Source: Amycolatopsis sp. cg9
Lineage (GTDB): Bacteria; Actinomycetota; Actinomycetes; Mycobacteriales; Pseudonocardiaceae
Assembly: GCF_041346945.1 (NCBI RefSeq)
Contig: NZ_CP166850.1
Location: 620,001-684,000, forward strand
DNA length: 64,000 nt
Direction: 5' to 3'
The position numbers and the translations under genes were made by a program. The stretch's first letter is position 1. Each line of letters begins with the position of its first letter. Below the pieces are notes generated by a model, which ran no database searches, was not told the origin of the DNA, and worked only from the letters and a program-made list of their open reading frames with translations. This document shows, in pieces, positions 27,969 through 37,700 of this stretch.

Positions 27969-28009
27969 ATCAGGGAAAGTGACGACGCACTGAATCAGGG
28001 AAAGTGACG
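27963..28009. repeat. Tandem repeat, two 22-base copies, period 25
   Basis: Two identical 22-base copies (27963-27984 and 27988-28009), each containing CTGAATCAGGGAAAGTGACG, cover the SDR stop codon and the gap to the next gene. The first copy supplies the TGA. Such short gene-end repeats are scattered in Amycolatopsis genomes, to my recollection, and are probably dispersed elements. Confidence 0.85.
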
Positions 28010-28020
28010 GGGAGGGCGGT

Positions 28021-29469
28021 GTGCACCAGCTGCTGGGCGCCGGCGAGGCCGCGGTGGTGACCCGGGTCTGCGAGCTGCTCGTCCCCGGCTCGGCCGCCGC
28101 CCGGCCGGACCGGTACCTCGCCGCGGCCCTGCCGGCCCTGGACGCGGGCGAGGAGGACGCGGTGCGCGCCGCGATCGGGGTCATGGCCGGCGTTTCGGAC
28201 GCGGCGGAGCTGGCCCGGCTGGCCGGCAGCGCCGCCTTCGACCGGTTCCGGCGGCTGGCGATCGAGGCCGGCTACGGCGACCACGCCCCGCCGGGGCGGC
28301 GCGGCCCCGACGGGGCGGACGTCCTGGTGGTCGGCCGCGGCGGCACGCAGCTCGCCGCCGACCTGGCCGGGCGCGGCGCGGACGTGCTGCTCCTCGACAG
28401 CGTCCCGGCGCCCGCCCGGTTCGCCGCCGCCGGGGACGACGTCACCCTGGCCGCCGAGCCCGAACCGGTCGCCGCGGAACGCGCGCCCGAGACGTTCCTC
28501 GCCGGCCTGTCGCCGTGGTACGACCACGTCGAAGCCCGGCTGGGCCCGCCGGACGGGCCGCCGCCGCGGGACCGGCGCGTCGAGCCCGGCTTCACCGCCC
28601 TCGGCACCGGGCTGCGGCCGCTGCGCACCTGGTCCCCGCGTCCGGACCCGGGCGGGGCGCGGCTGCGCACCCGCTGCGCCGTCCGCCACGTCGTGCTCGA
28701 CACGGCCGGCCGCCGGCCGCGGGTCACCGGTGTCGCCTACACCCGCGACGGCGGCGACGGCGAGCTGCGCGCCCCGGTCGTCGTGCTCGCCGCCGGTCCG
28801 CTGGACACCCCGCGGATCCTGCTGCGGACCTGGGAAAACGCCGGGCTCGACACGCCATCGGGGCGGCTGGTCGGCCGCGGTGTCGGCCTGCGCCCGGCGC
28901 GGTACGTGTACGGCCGGTTCGCCGAGGAGGGCGACTGCCGGACGGGCGCGTGCTGGCAGGGCGGCGAGGTTACCGTCGAAGCCACGGTCCGGCCGGAACC
29001 CGTCGCCTTCGCCCAGGGGCTCGTCGACGCCCGGCACCGCCCGCTGTGGGGCGCGGGACTCGCCGGGGCCGTCCGGGCCTACGGCCGCTGGAGCGGGCTG
29101 CGGGTGCTGGTCACCGACGACAACACCGCCGTCGCGGACCTCGGCGTCGGCGGCGAAGTCGTCGTGGGCAAGCGGTTCTCGGCGGCCGAACGGCGGAAGC
29201 TGGCCACGGCGCTCGAGTTCGCGGTCGCGGTGCTCCGCGCCGCCGGTGCCCGCGAGGTCGTCTGGAGCGGGCTGTCCGCGGCCCACCCCCAGGGCGGCGC
29301 GCCGATGGGCGACGACCCGGCGCGCTCGGTGACCGGCCCGGACGGCCGCTGCCACGACGTCGACGGCCTGTACGTCGGCGACGGCTCGCTGCTGCCGGCC
29401 GTGCTGCCGGTGCGGCCGGCCCTGACCGTGCTCGCGCTCGCCGCGAAGGTCGCCGGGGCGATCCGGTGA
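28021..29469 (+). CDS. GMC-like oxidoreductase, shortened, with N-terminal helical domain
   Basis: The 482-residue protein has an N-terminal helical region like gluconate 2-dehydrogenase subunit 3 (VVTRVCELLVPGS), a poor FAD motif (VLVVGRGGTQLAADLAGRG), only about 50 residues before LSPWYDHVEARLG, and a normal GMC C-terminal half (AHPQGGAPMGDDP, VGDGSLLPAVLPVRPALTVL). The usual central FAD region with its GGSS-type motif is missing, so the enzyme may be impaired. GTG 28021 follows GGAGGG. It likely belongs with the SDR and sugar transporter. Confidence 0.7.
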   Translation: MHQLLGAGEAAVVTRVCELLVPGSAAARPDRYLAAALPALDAGEEDAVRAAIGVMAGVSDAAELARLAGSAAFDRFRRLAIEAGYGDHAPPGRRGPDGADVLVVGRGGTQLAADLAGRGADVLLLDSVPAPARFAAAGDDVTLAAEPEPVAAERAPETFLAGLSPWYDHVEARLGPPDGPPPRDRRVEPGFTALGTGLRPLRTWSPRPDPGGARLRTRCAVRHVVLDTAGRRPRVTGVAYTRDGGDGELRAPVVVLAAGPLDTPRILLRTWENAGLDTPSGRLVGRGVGLRPARYVYGRFAEEGDCRTGACWQGGEVTVEATVRPEPVAFAQGLVDARHRPLWGAGLAGAVRAYGRWSGLRVLVTDDNTAVADLGVGGEVVVGKRFSAAERRKLATALEFAVAVLRAAGAREVVWSGLSAAHPQGGAPMGDDPARSVTGPDGRCHDVDGLYVGDGSLLPAVLPVRPALTVLALAAKVAGAIR

Positions 29470-29522
29470 CCGCTCGGCTCACCGGCGTTGCCCCCGGTTC
29501 GCGGCCGGATCATCATCACGGG

Positions 29523-30293
29523 ATGACCGGCCCGCCGAAGTCCGTGCTCGCCCGCGGCCTGCTGCTGCTGGACGCGTTCTCCTCCGCCGACACCGAGCTG
29601 TCGCTGGCCGAACTGACCGCGCGGACCGGCCTGCCGAAGCCGACCGTCCACCGGCTGGCCGCGGAGCTGGTCGCCTGGGGCGGCCTGGAACGCGGCGACG
29701 GCCGCTACCGCCTCGGCATGAAGCTGTTCGAGCTCGGCCAGCGCGTCCCGCGGCGGCGCGACCTGCGCGAGGCGGCGCTGCCGTACCTGGAGGACCTATA
29801 CGAGGCGACGCACGAGAACATCCACCTCGCGGTCCAGGACGGCCCGCACACGCTGTTCCTGGAGAAGGTCAGCGGACGGCGGTCGATGCCGATCGAGTCG
29901 GAGGTCGGCGGCAAGCTCCCGCTGCACTGCACGGCGACCGGCAAGGTGTTCCTCGCGCTCGGGCCTCCGGCCTACTTCCGGCGGGTCGCCCTCGCGGGAC
30001 TGGCCCGCTGGACCCCGCGCACGATCGTCGCACCGGGCCGCCTGCGCCAGGAGCTCGCCCGCGCGGCGACGAGCGGCTACGGCGTCAACCACGAGGAGTA
30101 CGAAGTCGGGGTGTCGGCGGTCGCGGCCCCGGTGTTCGACGCCCGCCGCCGTGTCCTGGCGGCCCTGTCGATCACGGGCAATGCGGCGAAGCTCGACCTC
30201 GACCGCCTGGCCCCGGCGGTGCGGACGGCGGCGCTGGCGTTGTCGCGGGAACTGGCGCTGGCGCCGGTGCGGAACCCGCTGGACGGGGGCTGA
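29523..30293 (+). CDS. IclR family regulator
   Basis: The 256-residue regulator begins MTGPPKSVLARGLLLLDAFS, with an N-terminal winged helix (LSLAELTARTGLPKPTVHRL) and a C-terminal IclR effector domain (HCTATGKVFLAL, SGYGVNHEEYEVGVSAVAAP). A GTG at 29466 overlapping the previous stop as GTGA would add 19 residues and could be the real start through coupling. It probably controls the sugar transport and oxidation genes around it. Effector unknown. Confidence 0.85.
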   Translation: MTGPPKSVLARGLLLLDAFSSADTELSLAELTARTGLPKPTVHRLAAELVAWGGLERGDGRYRLGMKLFELGQRVPRRRDLREAALPYLEDLYEATHENIHLAVQDGPHTLFLEKVSGRRSMPIESEVGGKLPLHCTATGKVFLALGPPAYFRRVALAGLARWTPRTIVAPGRLRQELARAATSGYGVNHEEYEVGVSAVAAPVFDARRRVLAALSITGNAAKLDLDRLAPAVRTAALALSRELALAPVRNPLDGG

Positions 30294-30305
30294 GCGGCGC
30301 CGGGC

Positions 30306-30749
30306 TCAGTGCTGCCTGCCGTAGGACTTCTGGCACGGGTAGCCGTCGTTCGTCGCCGACCAGCTCGCCGGATAGCCGTTCTGGGCCCAGGCCGCGTAGG
30401 CCTGCGCGTAGCTGTAGCCGGCGGCGTGCAGCCACTGGCACGGTGTCTGCCCGGCCGCCGGGGTGATGGCGATCCACGGCTGCGAGGTGATCCAGCTCGG
30501 CTGGGCGTACCACTGGCTCGACGCGGCGACGCCCGCCGGGGCGGCGGTCACGGTTTGCGGCGGGGGCACGAAGACGGTCTGCGGCACGGGCGCGGTCACC
30601 GTCGGCGTGCTCGGCGCGGTCACCGTCGCGGTCGAAACCGGTGCCTGGGAAGCGTTCCCGGCGATCGTGCGCGGCAACCCGCACGAAGCCAGTGCGAGCA
30701 CGGCGGAAAGCGCCGCGACTGTCCGAAGTGTACGCATGGCGGTCCTCAT
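30306..30749 (-). CDS. Lipoprotein with Pro/Val/Thr-rich linker
   Basis: The 147-residue exported lipoprotein has a signal ending ALASCGLP (lipid-modified Cys), a low-complexity linker (TVTAPVPQTVFVPPPQTVT) and a C-terminal domain with repeated aromatic-Gly units (CQWLHAAGYSYAQAYAAWAQ) and two Cys (CQW, YPC). ATG 30749 overlaps the upstream stop as ATGA; ATG 30737 is also well placed after a GAGG. The C-terminal domain is of a type seen in small actinobacterial secreted proteins. Function unknown. Confidence 0.65.
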   Translation of the reverse strand: MRTAMRTLRTVAALSAVLALASCGLPRTIAGNASQAPVSTATVTAPSTPTVTAPVPQTVFVPPPQTVTAAPAGVAASSQWYAQPSWITSQPWIAITPAAGQTPCQWLHAAGYSYAQAYAAWAQNGYPASWSATNDGYPCQKSYGRQH

Positions 30750-31231
30750 CCCGTCCTGGTCATGTGACTCCCGACGATGACACCGCCGGAAACGGTGTAC
30801 GTACCGGAAAACGTGCGGGTCGTGCCGTCGGTCTGGGCCGCCGACAGCACCACGTGGACGGTGCTGCCGCGGACGTCGGTGACGGTCAGCGTGTCCCACA
30901 CCGTCGTCGCGAAACCGCCTGCGTACTTGGCGTACCCGCCGCCGCCCGCGATGCGGCTGCCGCCGAGGGACCACGCGGTGGCGTAGTCGTGCCGGTTGAT
31001 CGCGTCGTAGTAGGCGATCACCGTGCCGGCTTCCGGGGTTTCCCTCGGCGGCAGGGAAACCGGCGGCTGGACGTACACCGGTGCGGGCACCGCGACCGTC
31101 GCGGTGCTGGTGACCGGCGCCTGCGGGACCACCGTGACCGGCACCGGCACGCCGGTCACCGGGATCCCGCACGCGGCCGCGCCCAGCAGCACCAGGGCGG
31201 CCACGGCGATTCTGGTCGCGTTCACGGCCAT
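30746..31231 (-). CDS. Lipoprotein, NTF2-like candidate
   Basis: The 161-residue lipoprotein has a signal with LLGAAACGIPVTG, a Pro/Val-rich linker similar in style to its neighbour, and a C-terminal domain (GTVIAYYDAINRHDYATAWS ... TFSGTYTVSGGVIVGSHMTR) resembling the NTF2-like/SnoaL cone fold. It is coupled by ATGA to the next lipoprotein, so the two may act together at the cell surface. No enzyme function is suggested. GTG 31234 is an alternative start. Confidence 0.7.
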   Translation of the reverse strand: MAVNATRIAVAALVLLGAAACGIPVTGVPVPVTVVPQAPVTSTATVAVPAPVYVQPPVSLPPRETPEAGTVIAYYDAINRHDYATAWSLGGSRIAGGGGYAKYAGGFATTVWDTLTVTDVRGSTVHVVLSAAQTDGTTRTFSGTYTVSGGVIVGSHMTRTG

Positions 31232-31310
31232 CACCTTCTTCCGTGTCCGCCCCCTGGAATCGGGCGGCCGGCGGGATCCGCAACGGATCCGGAGAACCGC
31301 GACGCAAGCG

Positions 31311-32444
31311 TTATCCCGTGGGATCCTGCCGGGAGATGTCGTAAGCCGTCATCGCGGCGGTCAGGTGGCGGGCGTCCGCGGGGCGCGTCGCGTCGTAGCC
31401 GGTGATCAGCTGGACGCGCCCGAGCCGGTAGGTGAGCGTGTTGCGGTGGATGTTCAACGCCGTCGCCGCTTCGCCGCGGTTGTAGCCCGAAGTCACGAAC
31501 GCGCGCAGGGCGTCGATCAGGTGCGGGTGGTCTTCCAGCGGCACCAGGATCGCGGCGAGGGCTTCCCGCGCCGGGCTCGGCCGGGCCAGCTGGTACTCGA
31601 TCGCCAGGTCCGCCAGGCGGTAGAGCCGGGGCGGGCGGCGCAGGCTCTCCGCCAGCCCGAGGACCTCCCCGGCTTCGGCGTGCGCGGCCGGGATGTCCGC
31701 GAGCGCCCGCGCGTGGGCGGCCGCCGCGGTGCACGGCCGCCCGCAGACGCGGTCCACGCGCGCCGCGACGGCGTCGGCCGCGACCCCGGCGGGCACCAGG
31801 AGCACGCCGCCGTCGCCCTTGAACGTCACCAGGACGCCCGGCTGGGTGTCCAAATCGGACCGGACCGCGCGGAAGAGGTCCGTCGCCGCGCGGGCACCCG
31901 CCGAGGCGGGCAGGGACGGCAGGTGGAAGACGACGACGTCGTAGCTCTCCGCCAGGTCGCGGCGCCGCACCGGACGGCCCGAAAGCAGGCTGGCCGCCAG
32001 GTTCTGGTGATCCTCGCGCCGCTCCCAGTCGAGGTCGTCGCGCTCCTTCAGGTACGCCGAGGCGACCCGCGGCATCACCTCGCCGAGGAAGTCCAGCATC
32101 CGCGCGCCGAGCAGCGCGCGGTCGCCGGCCGCCAGGTCCCACGCGACGCTCGCGGCCAGCGGGTAGATCTTCAGCACGGCGTCCAGCGGCAGGCCGTCGC
32201 GGGCCCGCTCGGCACCCCACGCGATCGGCAGCGCCAGCTCCTGCGCGGTCGGCCGCCGGTCCTCCGCGACGGTCGTCAGGAACAGCTCGAACACCGCCCG
32301 CGCGTTCGCGACCAGGTCGCCTTCCAGCACGCTCGCCGGCAGCAGCCGGTAGGCCGGGATCTCGGCGGCGCACCGGGCGATCATCGCGGCCGCGATCTCC
32401 CCGGCCCGCGGGAACAGCGCGTCGACGGCGTCCATACCCGGCAT
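31311..32444 (-). CDS. PucR/CdaR family transcriptional regulator
   Basis: The 377-residue protein has a helical N-terminal region, a middle GGDEF-like-fold segment typical of the CdaR family, and a C-terminal PucR helix-turn-helix (FVTSGYNRGEAATALNIHRN followed by TLTYRLGRVQ). The family regulates sugar-acid or purine catabolism. ATG 32444 (MPGMDAV) was preferred, with ATG 32435 an alternative. It is divergent from a secreted lipase gene and might control it; the effector is unknown. Confidence 0.82.
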   Translation of the reverse strand: MPGMDAVDALFPRAGEIAAAMIARCAAEIPAYRLLPASVLEGDLVANARAVFELFLTTVAEDRRPTAQELALPIAWGAERARDGLPLDAVLKIYPLAASVAWDLAAGDRALLGARMLDFLGEVMPRVASAYLKERDDLDWERREDHQNLAASLLSGRPVRRRDLAESYDVVVFHLPSLPASAGARAATDLFRAVRSDLDTQPGVLVTFKGDGGVLLVPAGVAADAVAARVDRVCGRPCTAAAAHARALADIPAAHAEAGEVLGLAESLRRPPRLYRLADLAIEYQLARPSPAREALAAILVPLEDHPHLIDALRAFVTSGYNRGEAATALNIHRNTLTYRLGRVQLITGYDATRPADARHLTAAMTAYDISRQDPTG

Positions 32445-32552
32445 TGTCACCGTGCACAAACGGCCACGGCAAGTTTCTGCGCGTTTTGCCAGCAGACAGC
32501 GTTGATCAAGGAGCGCATGCTGTGCATGACAACCAGACGAAGGGACTTCGCA

Positions 32553-33416
32553 ATGGCGCGGGGAACGAAACGATGGCTGGCCGCGATCGGCTTGGCGGGC
32601 GCGCTGGCGCTGAGCGCGGCGGTCCCGGCCCAGGCGGCCGGCGGCGGCGGCAACAACGACTTCGCGTGCCGCCCGAGCGCCGCCCACCCGAACCCGGTCG
32701 TGCTGCTCCACGGCACCTTCGCCACCTACTACGAGGACCTGAACTTCCTCCAGGCCGACCTGGCCGCCCGCGGCTACTGCACGTTCTCCCTGACCTACGG
32801 CGCCTACCCGCAGTTCCCCTTCGCCGGCGGGCTCAAGCCGGTCGCGGAGTCGTCGCTGGAGATCAAGGACTTCGTCGAAAAGGTCCGCGCGGCCACCGGC
32901 GCGGCGAAGGTCGACGTCGTCGGGCACTCCGAGGGCGGCCTCCAGTCGATCTACCTGGCCAAGATGCAGGGCATCCAGAGCGAGATCGGCAAGGTCGTCG
33001 CGATCGCCCCGCCGACGCACGGCGCCAACGCGTCCGGGCTGCTGACGCTGGCCTACACGCTGCTGGGCAAGAGCACGTGGGACACGATCGTGAAGACGAT
33101 CGGCCTGCCGATCTTCGCCGACGAGCTGGACGGCGGCGCCGCGATCGTCGCGCTCAACACCGGCCCGGTCGCCCAGCCCGGCATCGACTACACGGTCATC
33201 ACCTCCCGCTACGACGAGCTGGTGACCCCGACCGAGACGTCCTTCATCCGCGAGCCCGGCGTGCACAACCGGTACGTCCAGGACTCGTGCCCGTTCGACC
33301 CGGTCGGGCACATCGGCGAGGCGTACGACCTGAATGTCTGGCACCTGGTGCGCAACGCCCTCGACCCGGCGAACGCGGCACCGATCAAGGTCTGCGCGGT
33401 GGGTTCGCCGGGCTGA
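32553..33416 (+). CDS. Secreted triacylglycerol lipase/esterase
   Basis: The 287-residue exported alpha/beta hydrolase has a signal peptide (MARGTKRWLAAIGLAGALAL, cleavage after AQAA), the oxyanion segment VVLLHGTFATYY, nucleophile elbow VVGHSEGGLQ and a probable disulfide pair near the termini. It resembles actinobacterial extracellular lipases of the LipA type and Streptomyces lipases. ATG 32553 has AAGGGA upstream; ATG 32526 is possible. Substrate specificity is not deducible. Confidence 0.85.
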   Translation: MARGTKRWLAAIGLAGALALSAAVPAQAAGGGGNNDFACRPSAAHPNPVVLLHGTFATYYEDLNFLQADLAARGYCTFSLTYGAYPQFPFAGGLKPVAESSLEIKDFVEKVRAATGAAKVDVVGHSEGGLQSIYLAKMQGIQSEIGKVVAIAPPTHGANASGLLTLAYTLLGKSTWDTIVKTIGLPIFADELDGGAAIVALNTGPVAQPGIDYTVITSRYDELVTPTETSFIREPGVHNRYVQDSCPFDPVGHIGEAYDLNVWHLVRNALDPANAAPIKVCAVGSPG

Positions 33417-33417
33417 G

Positions 33418-33861
33418 TCAGCCCGTCGGCAAGCCGATCCGGTCGCGCTCGAGGGTCGCGCGCAGCCGGGAGAGGGCCTGGCCGGCGGCGTCGTCGAAGG
33501 CGTCGCCGACCAGCTCGGTCAGCAGCTCGGTGACGGTCCGGCCGGCCGCCTCGGCCAGGCTCGCCCCTTCGGCGGTCAGCACCAGCAGGGACGACCGCCG
33601 GTCGGCCGGGTTCGGCTGCCGGGCGATCCACCCGCGCCGCTCCAGGCGGTCGACGCCCTTGCTGGTCGCGCCGATGCCGATGGCGAACTCGGCGGCCAGG
33701 TCGGCGACACGGGAGCCGGGGTGTTCGCGCAGGTGGCGCAGGAATTCGTACTGCGAGGTGACGATCCCGTGCCGTTCGCGCAGCCGGTCGTTGAGCGCGT
33801 TGTAGAGCCGCGTCTCACAGCGGACCAGGTCGGCGAAGACGTCGCTCAATTTAGTTGCCAC
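33418..33861 (-). CDS. MarR family regulator
   Basis: The 147-residue regulator has the MarR winged helix (RVADLAAEFAIGIGATSKGV, DRLERRGWIARQPNPADRRS). The dimerisation helices flank it. GTG 33861 starts inside an inverted repeat shared with the divergent esterase gene. It likely represses itself and the esterase. Its stop lies one base from the lipase stop. Confidence 0.85.
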   Translation of the reverse strand: MATKLSDVFADLVRCETRLYNALNDRLRERHGIVTSQYEFLRHLREHPGSRVADLAAEFAIGIGATSKGVDRLERRGWIARQPNPADRRSSLLVLTAEGASLAEAAGRTVTELLTELVGDAFDDAAGQALSRLRATLERDRIGLPTG

Positions 33862-33884
33862 GGCATATACTGTAGTGGCAGCTA
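33852..33884. promoter_or_regulatory. MarR operator candidate
   Basis: TAGTTGCCAC (33852-33861) and GTGGCAGCTA (33875-33884) are inverted with one mismatch and 13 bases between, overlapping the regulator start and an AT-rich CATATACTGTA segment that could hold the esterase -10. Confidence 0.6.
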
Positions 33885-33900
33885 CTTCGGAGGGGCGACG

Positions 33901-34794
33901 ATGAGCAGGGAACAACGCGCGAAGATCGACGCGGTGCTGCGCGCACCGGCACCCGGGGGCCCGCGATCGGTCGAAGAGATCCGGTCGGGGTTCGCGGCGC
34001 TGATGGCCACGATGATCGTGCCGAAGGACATCCGGACCGCGGAAAGCACGCTCGGCGGCCGCCGGGCCCTGCGGGTCGAGCCGGCCGGCGAGCCGCGTCC
34101 CGGGACGATCCTGTACTTCCACGGCGGTTCGTTCGTGTTCGGCTCGCCGGAGACCGCGCTCTCGCTGACCGGGAACCTGGTGGCCAGGACCCGGTTCCCG
34201 GCGGTCTCACTGGACTACCGGCTGGCGCCGGAGCACCCGTTCCCGGCCGCGAGCGACGACGCGCTCGCCGCCTACCGGGCGCTGCTCGAAAGCGGCGAGG
34301 CCCCGTCGGCCGTCGCGTTCGCCGGGGATTCCGCCGGCGGCGGCCTCGCCGTCACGACGTGCCTGCGCGCCCGCGCCGCCGGCCTCCCGCTGCCGGCGGC
34401 GATCGTGGCCTTCTCCCCCGGGCTCGACGGCACCCGCACCGGCGAAAGCATGCGGACGAAGGCGGCCGCCGACCCGATCCTGACGCGCGACGGCCTGGAC
34501 CACACGGGCGCGCTGTACCTCGCGGGCCAGGACCCGCACCAGGAGCTGATCAGCCCCGCGGTGCTGGCCGACCTGACCGGCTTCCCGCCGGTGCTGCTCC
34601 AGGTGGGCACCAACGAACTGCTCCTGGACGACTCGACGCGCCTGGCCGCTCGCGCGCGAGCCGCCGGGGTGGACGTCGTCCTCGACGTCACCGCGGACGT
34701 CCCGCACGTGTTCCAGGCCTTCGCCGGCGTCCTGGACGAGGCCGACCAGGCCCTCGACCGCGCCGCCCTCTTCCTCACCCAGCGAGTCCGTTAG
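33901..34794 (+). CDS. Alpha/beta hydrolase, HSL-like esterase
   Basis: The 297-residue cytosolic enzyme has HGGSFVFGSPE (oxyanion hole HGG), SLDYRLAPEHPFPAA and the nucleophile motif FAGDSAGGGLAV, the set of the hormone-sensitive lipase family. Catalytic His is likely in DVPHVFQAF. It probably hydrolyses short acyl esters or detoxifies an aromatic ester sensed by the divergent MarR regulator. GGAGGGG precedes ATG 33901. Confidence 0.88.
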   Translation: MSREQRAKIDAVLRAPAPGGPRSVEEIRSGFAALMATMIVPKDIRTAESTLGGRRALRVEPAGEPRPGTILYFHGGSFVFGSPETALSLTGNLVARTRFPAVSLDYRLAPEHPFPAASDDALAAYRALLESGEAPSAVAFAGDSAGGGLAVTTCLRARAAGLPLPAAIVAFSPGLDGTRTGESMRTKAAADPILTRDGLDHTGALYLAGQDPHQELISPAVLADLTGFPPVLLQVGTNELLLDDSTRLAARARAAGVDVVLDVTADVPHVFQAFAGVLDEADQALDRAALFLTQRVR

Positions 34795-37700
34795 GCGAGG
34801 CCGATCGCGAAGACGTGCAGGTCGGGGTCCGAGGGCAGGGTCACCGACGCGATCGTCTTCCCGGCCGGGGCGTCGAACGGCGCCGTCGCGTACACCGACG
34901 CCCCGCCGCCCTGGCCGCCCGGCTGGTTGCGGTGGTCCGTGCGGGCCACCAGCGTGTTGCCGAACACCGGGTCCGTGCCGCCGCCCGGGAAGACCCAGTC
35001 GCCGAAGGACAGGTCGGCCTGGCCGGTGGTGCCGTCGGTGAACGTCACCGTCGCCGACGCCCGGTGGTCGCCGTTCGAGGCCGTGCCGATGAACGACAAG
35101 CGGGTCCCGGACACCTGGATCGGCTGCCCGGCGGGCACCACGTTGTCCGGACGTCCGGCCGGCGCCGCGGGCCAGGTGAACGACGTGCCCGCCGCCTGCG
35201 TGACGTGCCCGCCGGTCAGCCCGGCCGCGGCCAGTGCCTGCCGCGAGAGGCTGTTGCCGGCGCCGTCGATGTCGGCCGAGCCGGCGTCGCCGTCGTCGGA
35301 GATGCCCACGTTCGAGTACGCGGCCGCAAGTCCGCCCGGCGGCGCCACCAGCACGATCACCGAGCCGGGTACGGACGTAGCACCGCCGCGGACGGTCACC
35401 GGCACCTGGTAGTAGCCCTCGGGCGTCCCGGCGGCGACCGACACGTTCAGCTTCGCGGTCCCGCCGCCGGTCCGGTCGTCGAGCCGGAGCTGCCGCGGCC
35501 CGGTCACCGAGACACCGGGCGGCGCCTGCGTCGCCACGTCCAGCACGCGGTCGTGCCCGCCGAGCCGCTGCCCGCTCACGGTGACCTCGCCGGTGCCGCC
35601 GGGCGCGACGACGACCTGGTTGGTCACCGAGGCCAGGTACGGCTTCTCACCGTCGCGATAGGACGGCGGCGCCGCATCGGCCGCCCAGCGCTTGTCCGGA
35701 GTGGACACCAGCGAGAAGTCCAGCCGGCCGCCGTCCCGCGCGGTGTTCGCGGGCAACGACGTCCGGTTCCAGTCGCGGCCGTTCAGCGAAAGCGCGTGGA
35801 CGTACGTCGCCGGTGCCTGGGGCGCCCGGATGTCGAGCGTCCGCCCGGACGGCAGCGACAGCACCGCGCGCTCGAACAGCGGGCTGTGCACGACCAGGTC
35901 CGGCGTCCCCGGCGTGGCCGGGTAGATGCCGAGCGCGGCCCAGACGTACCACGACGACTGCGCGCCGAGGTCGTCGTTGCCCGGCTCGCCGTCCGGGGTC
36001 GCGCTGAACAGCGTCGTCGCGATCTCGCGGACCACCTGCTGGGTCTTCCACGGCTGCCCGACGTGGTCGTACAGCCACGGGACGCCGAAGTCGGGTTCGT
36101 TGCCGGCCCACATGTACGGCTCGTTCGGGCCGACGTTCAGCTTCTGGAAGAAGGTGTCCAACCGGGACGCCACGGCGGCGGGCCCGCCCATCGCCGTCAC
36201 CAGCCCGGCCGGGTCCTGCGGCACCAGCCACGTGTACTGCGCCGCGTTGCCCTCGTCGAAGCCGTCCTGCCCGAACTTGCCCGGCGGCGGCGGGACGTAC
36301 GCGGGGCCGTCCGGGAAGCGCCCGTCCTGCGCGCGCGGCTGGACGTAGCCGGTCAGCGGGTTGAAGAGGTTCTGCCAGTTCTGGCCGCGTTTCGTGAACT
36401 CGCGGGCGACGTCGCGGTCGCCGATGCCCTGCGCGAACCGCGCGATGGCGAAGTCGTCGATCGCCCACTCCAGCGTGATCGACGCGCCGACGCGGGCGTG
36501 GTCGCCGCGGGACGCGTCGTTGTTCGGCAGGTACCCGCGGGCGACGTAGTCGGCGATGCCCCGGCGTTCCTGGTACGCCCCGGGCGTTCCGTCGACCGAG
36601 GTCGCACCCTTGACCAGGTACTTCAGCGCCGTCTTGACGTCGAAGTCCCGCGCGCCGAACGCGTACAGGTTCGAGAGCAGCGCGACCGAGCTGTCGCCGG
36701 TCATCTGGCCGGTGTAGTCGTTCGCCATCGGCCAGCGCGGCCACCAGCCACCTTGGACGGCGTCGTTCGTCAGCGACTGCGCCATGTCACTGGCTTCTTT
36801 CGGGAAGAGCATGGCGTGCAGCGGCGCGAGCGAGCGGTAGGTGTCCCAGTCGGAGAAGTTCGCGTACTGGTGCCGCCCCTTCGGCAGGGTCCGGACCTGG
36901 TCGTCGAAGCCGATGTACCGGCCGTCGGCGTCGTCGAACGTGTTGGGGTGCAGCAGCGAGTGGTACAGGGCGGTGTAGAACGTCTTGAGCTGCGCGGTGT
37001 CGCGGCCCGCCACGCGGATCTTGCCCAGGGCCTGCGCCCACTTGTCGCGTGTGGACTTCCGGACCGCGCCGAAGTCCCAGCCGGGGACTTCGGCGGCCAT
37101 GTTGGCCCTCGCGCCGTCGACGCCCACGTAGGACATCGACACCTTCGCGTGCACGGTCCCGGAACCGAACGTCAGGTACGCGCCCGCGTGCGGCGAGTCG
37201 ACGCTGTCGGTGCCCGGTTTCACCGTCGAGCCGTCCCAGGTGCCGTGCGCGGTGAACGGCTGGTCGAACGTGATGTCGTAGAAGACCGTGTACTTGTTCG
37301 GCTTGCCGCAGAAGTTGCCGGTGGTGGCCGACCCGCTCACCTCGCGGTCGCCGGTGATCCGCAAGGTGGCGGCGGAGTTGCCGGCCAGGCTGGCACCGCC
37401 CTTGACGAGCACCTGCGGCGTCGACCCGGCCGGGTAGGTGAACGTGGCGAGCCCGGTGCGGGTCGTGGCGGTCAGCTCGGCCCGGACGTTCGAGTCGGCG
37501 AGCGTCACGGCGTAGTAGCCCGGCTCGGCCTGCTCGCCGTAGTGGCCGAAGTGCTCGACGCGGTTCCAGGGCGCGCTGCCGACGTCGCCGGTGACCGGCA
37601 GGATCGGCACGTCACCGAACGCATTGCAGCCGACCGACGCGTGGTCGAGGCTGAAACCTCGGATCTGGTCGGAGTGGTACTGGTAGCCGGCGTACGCGCC

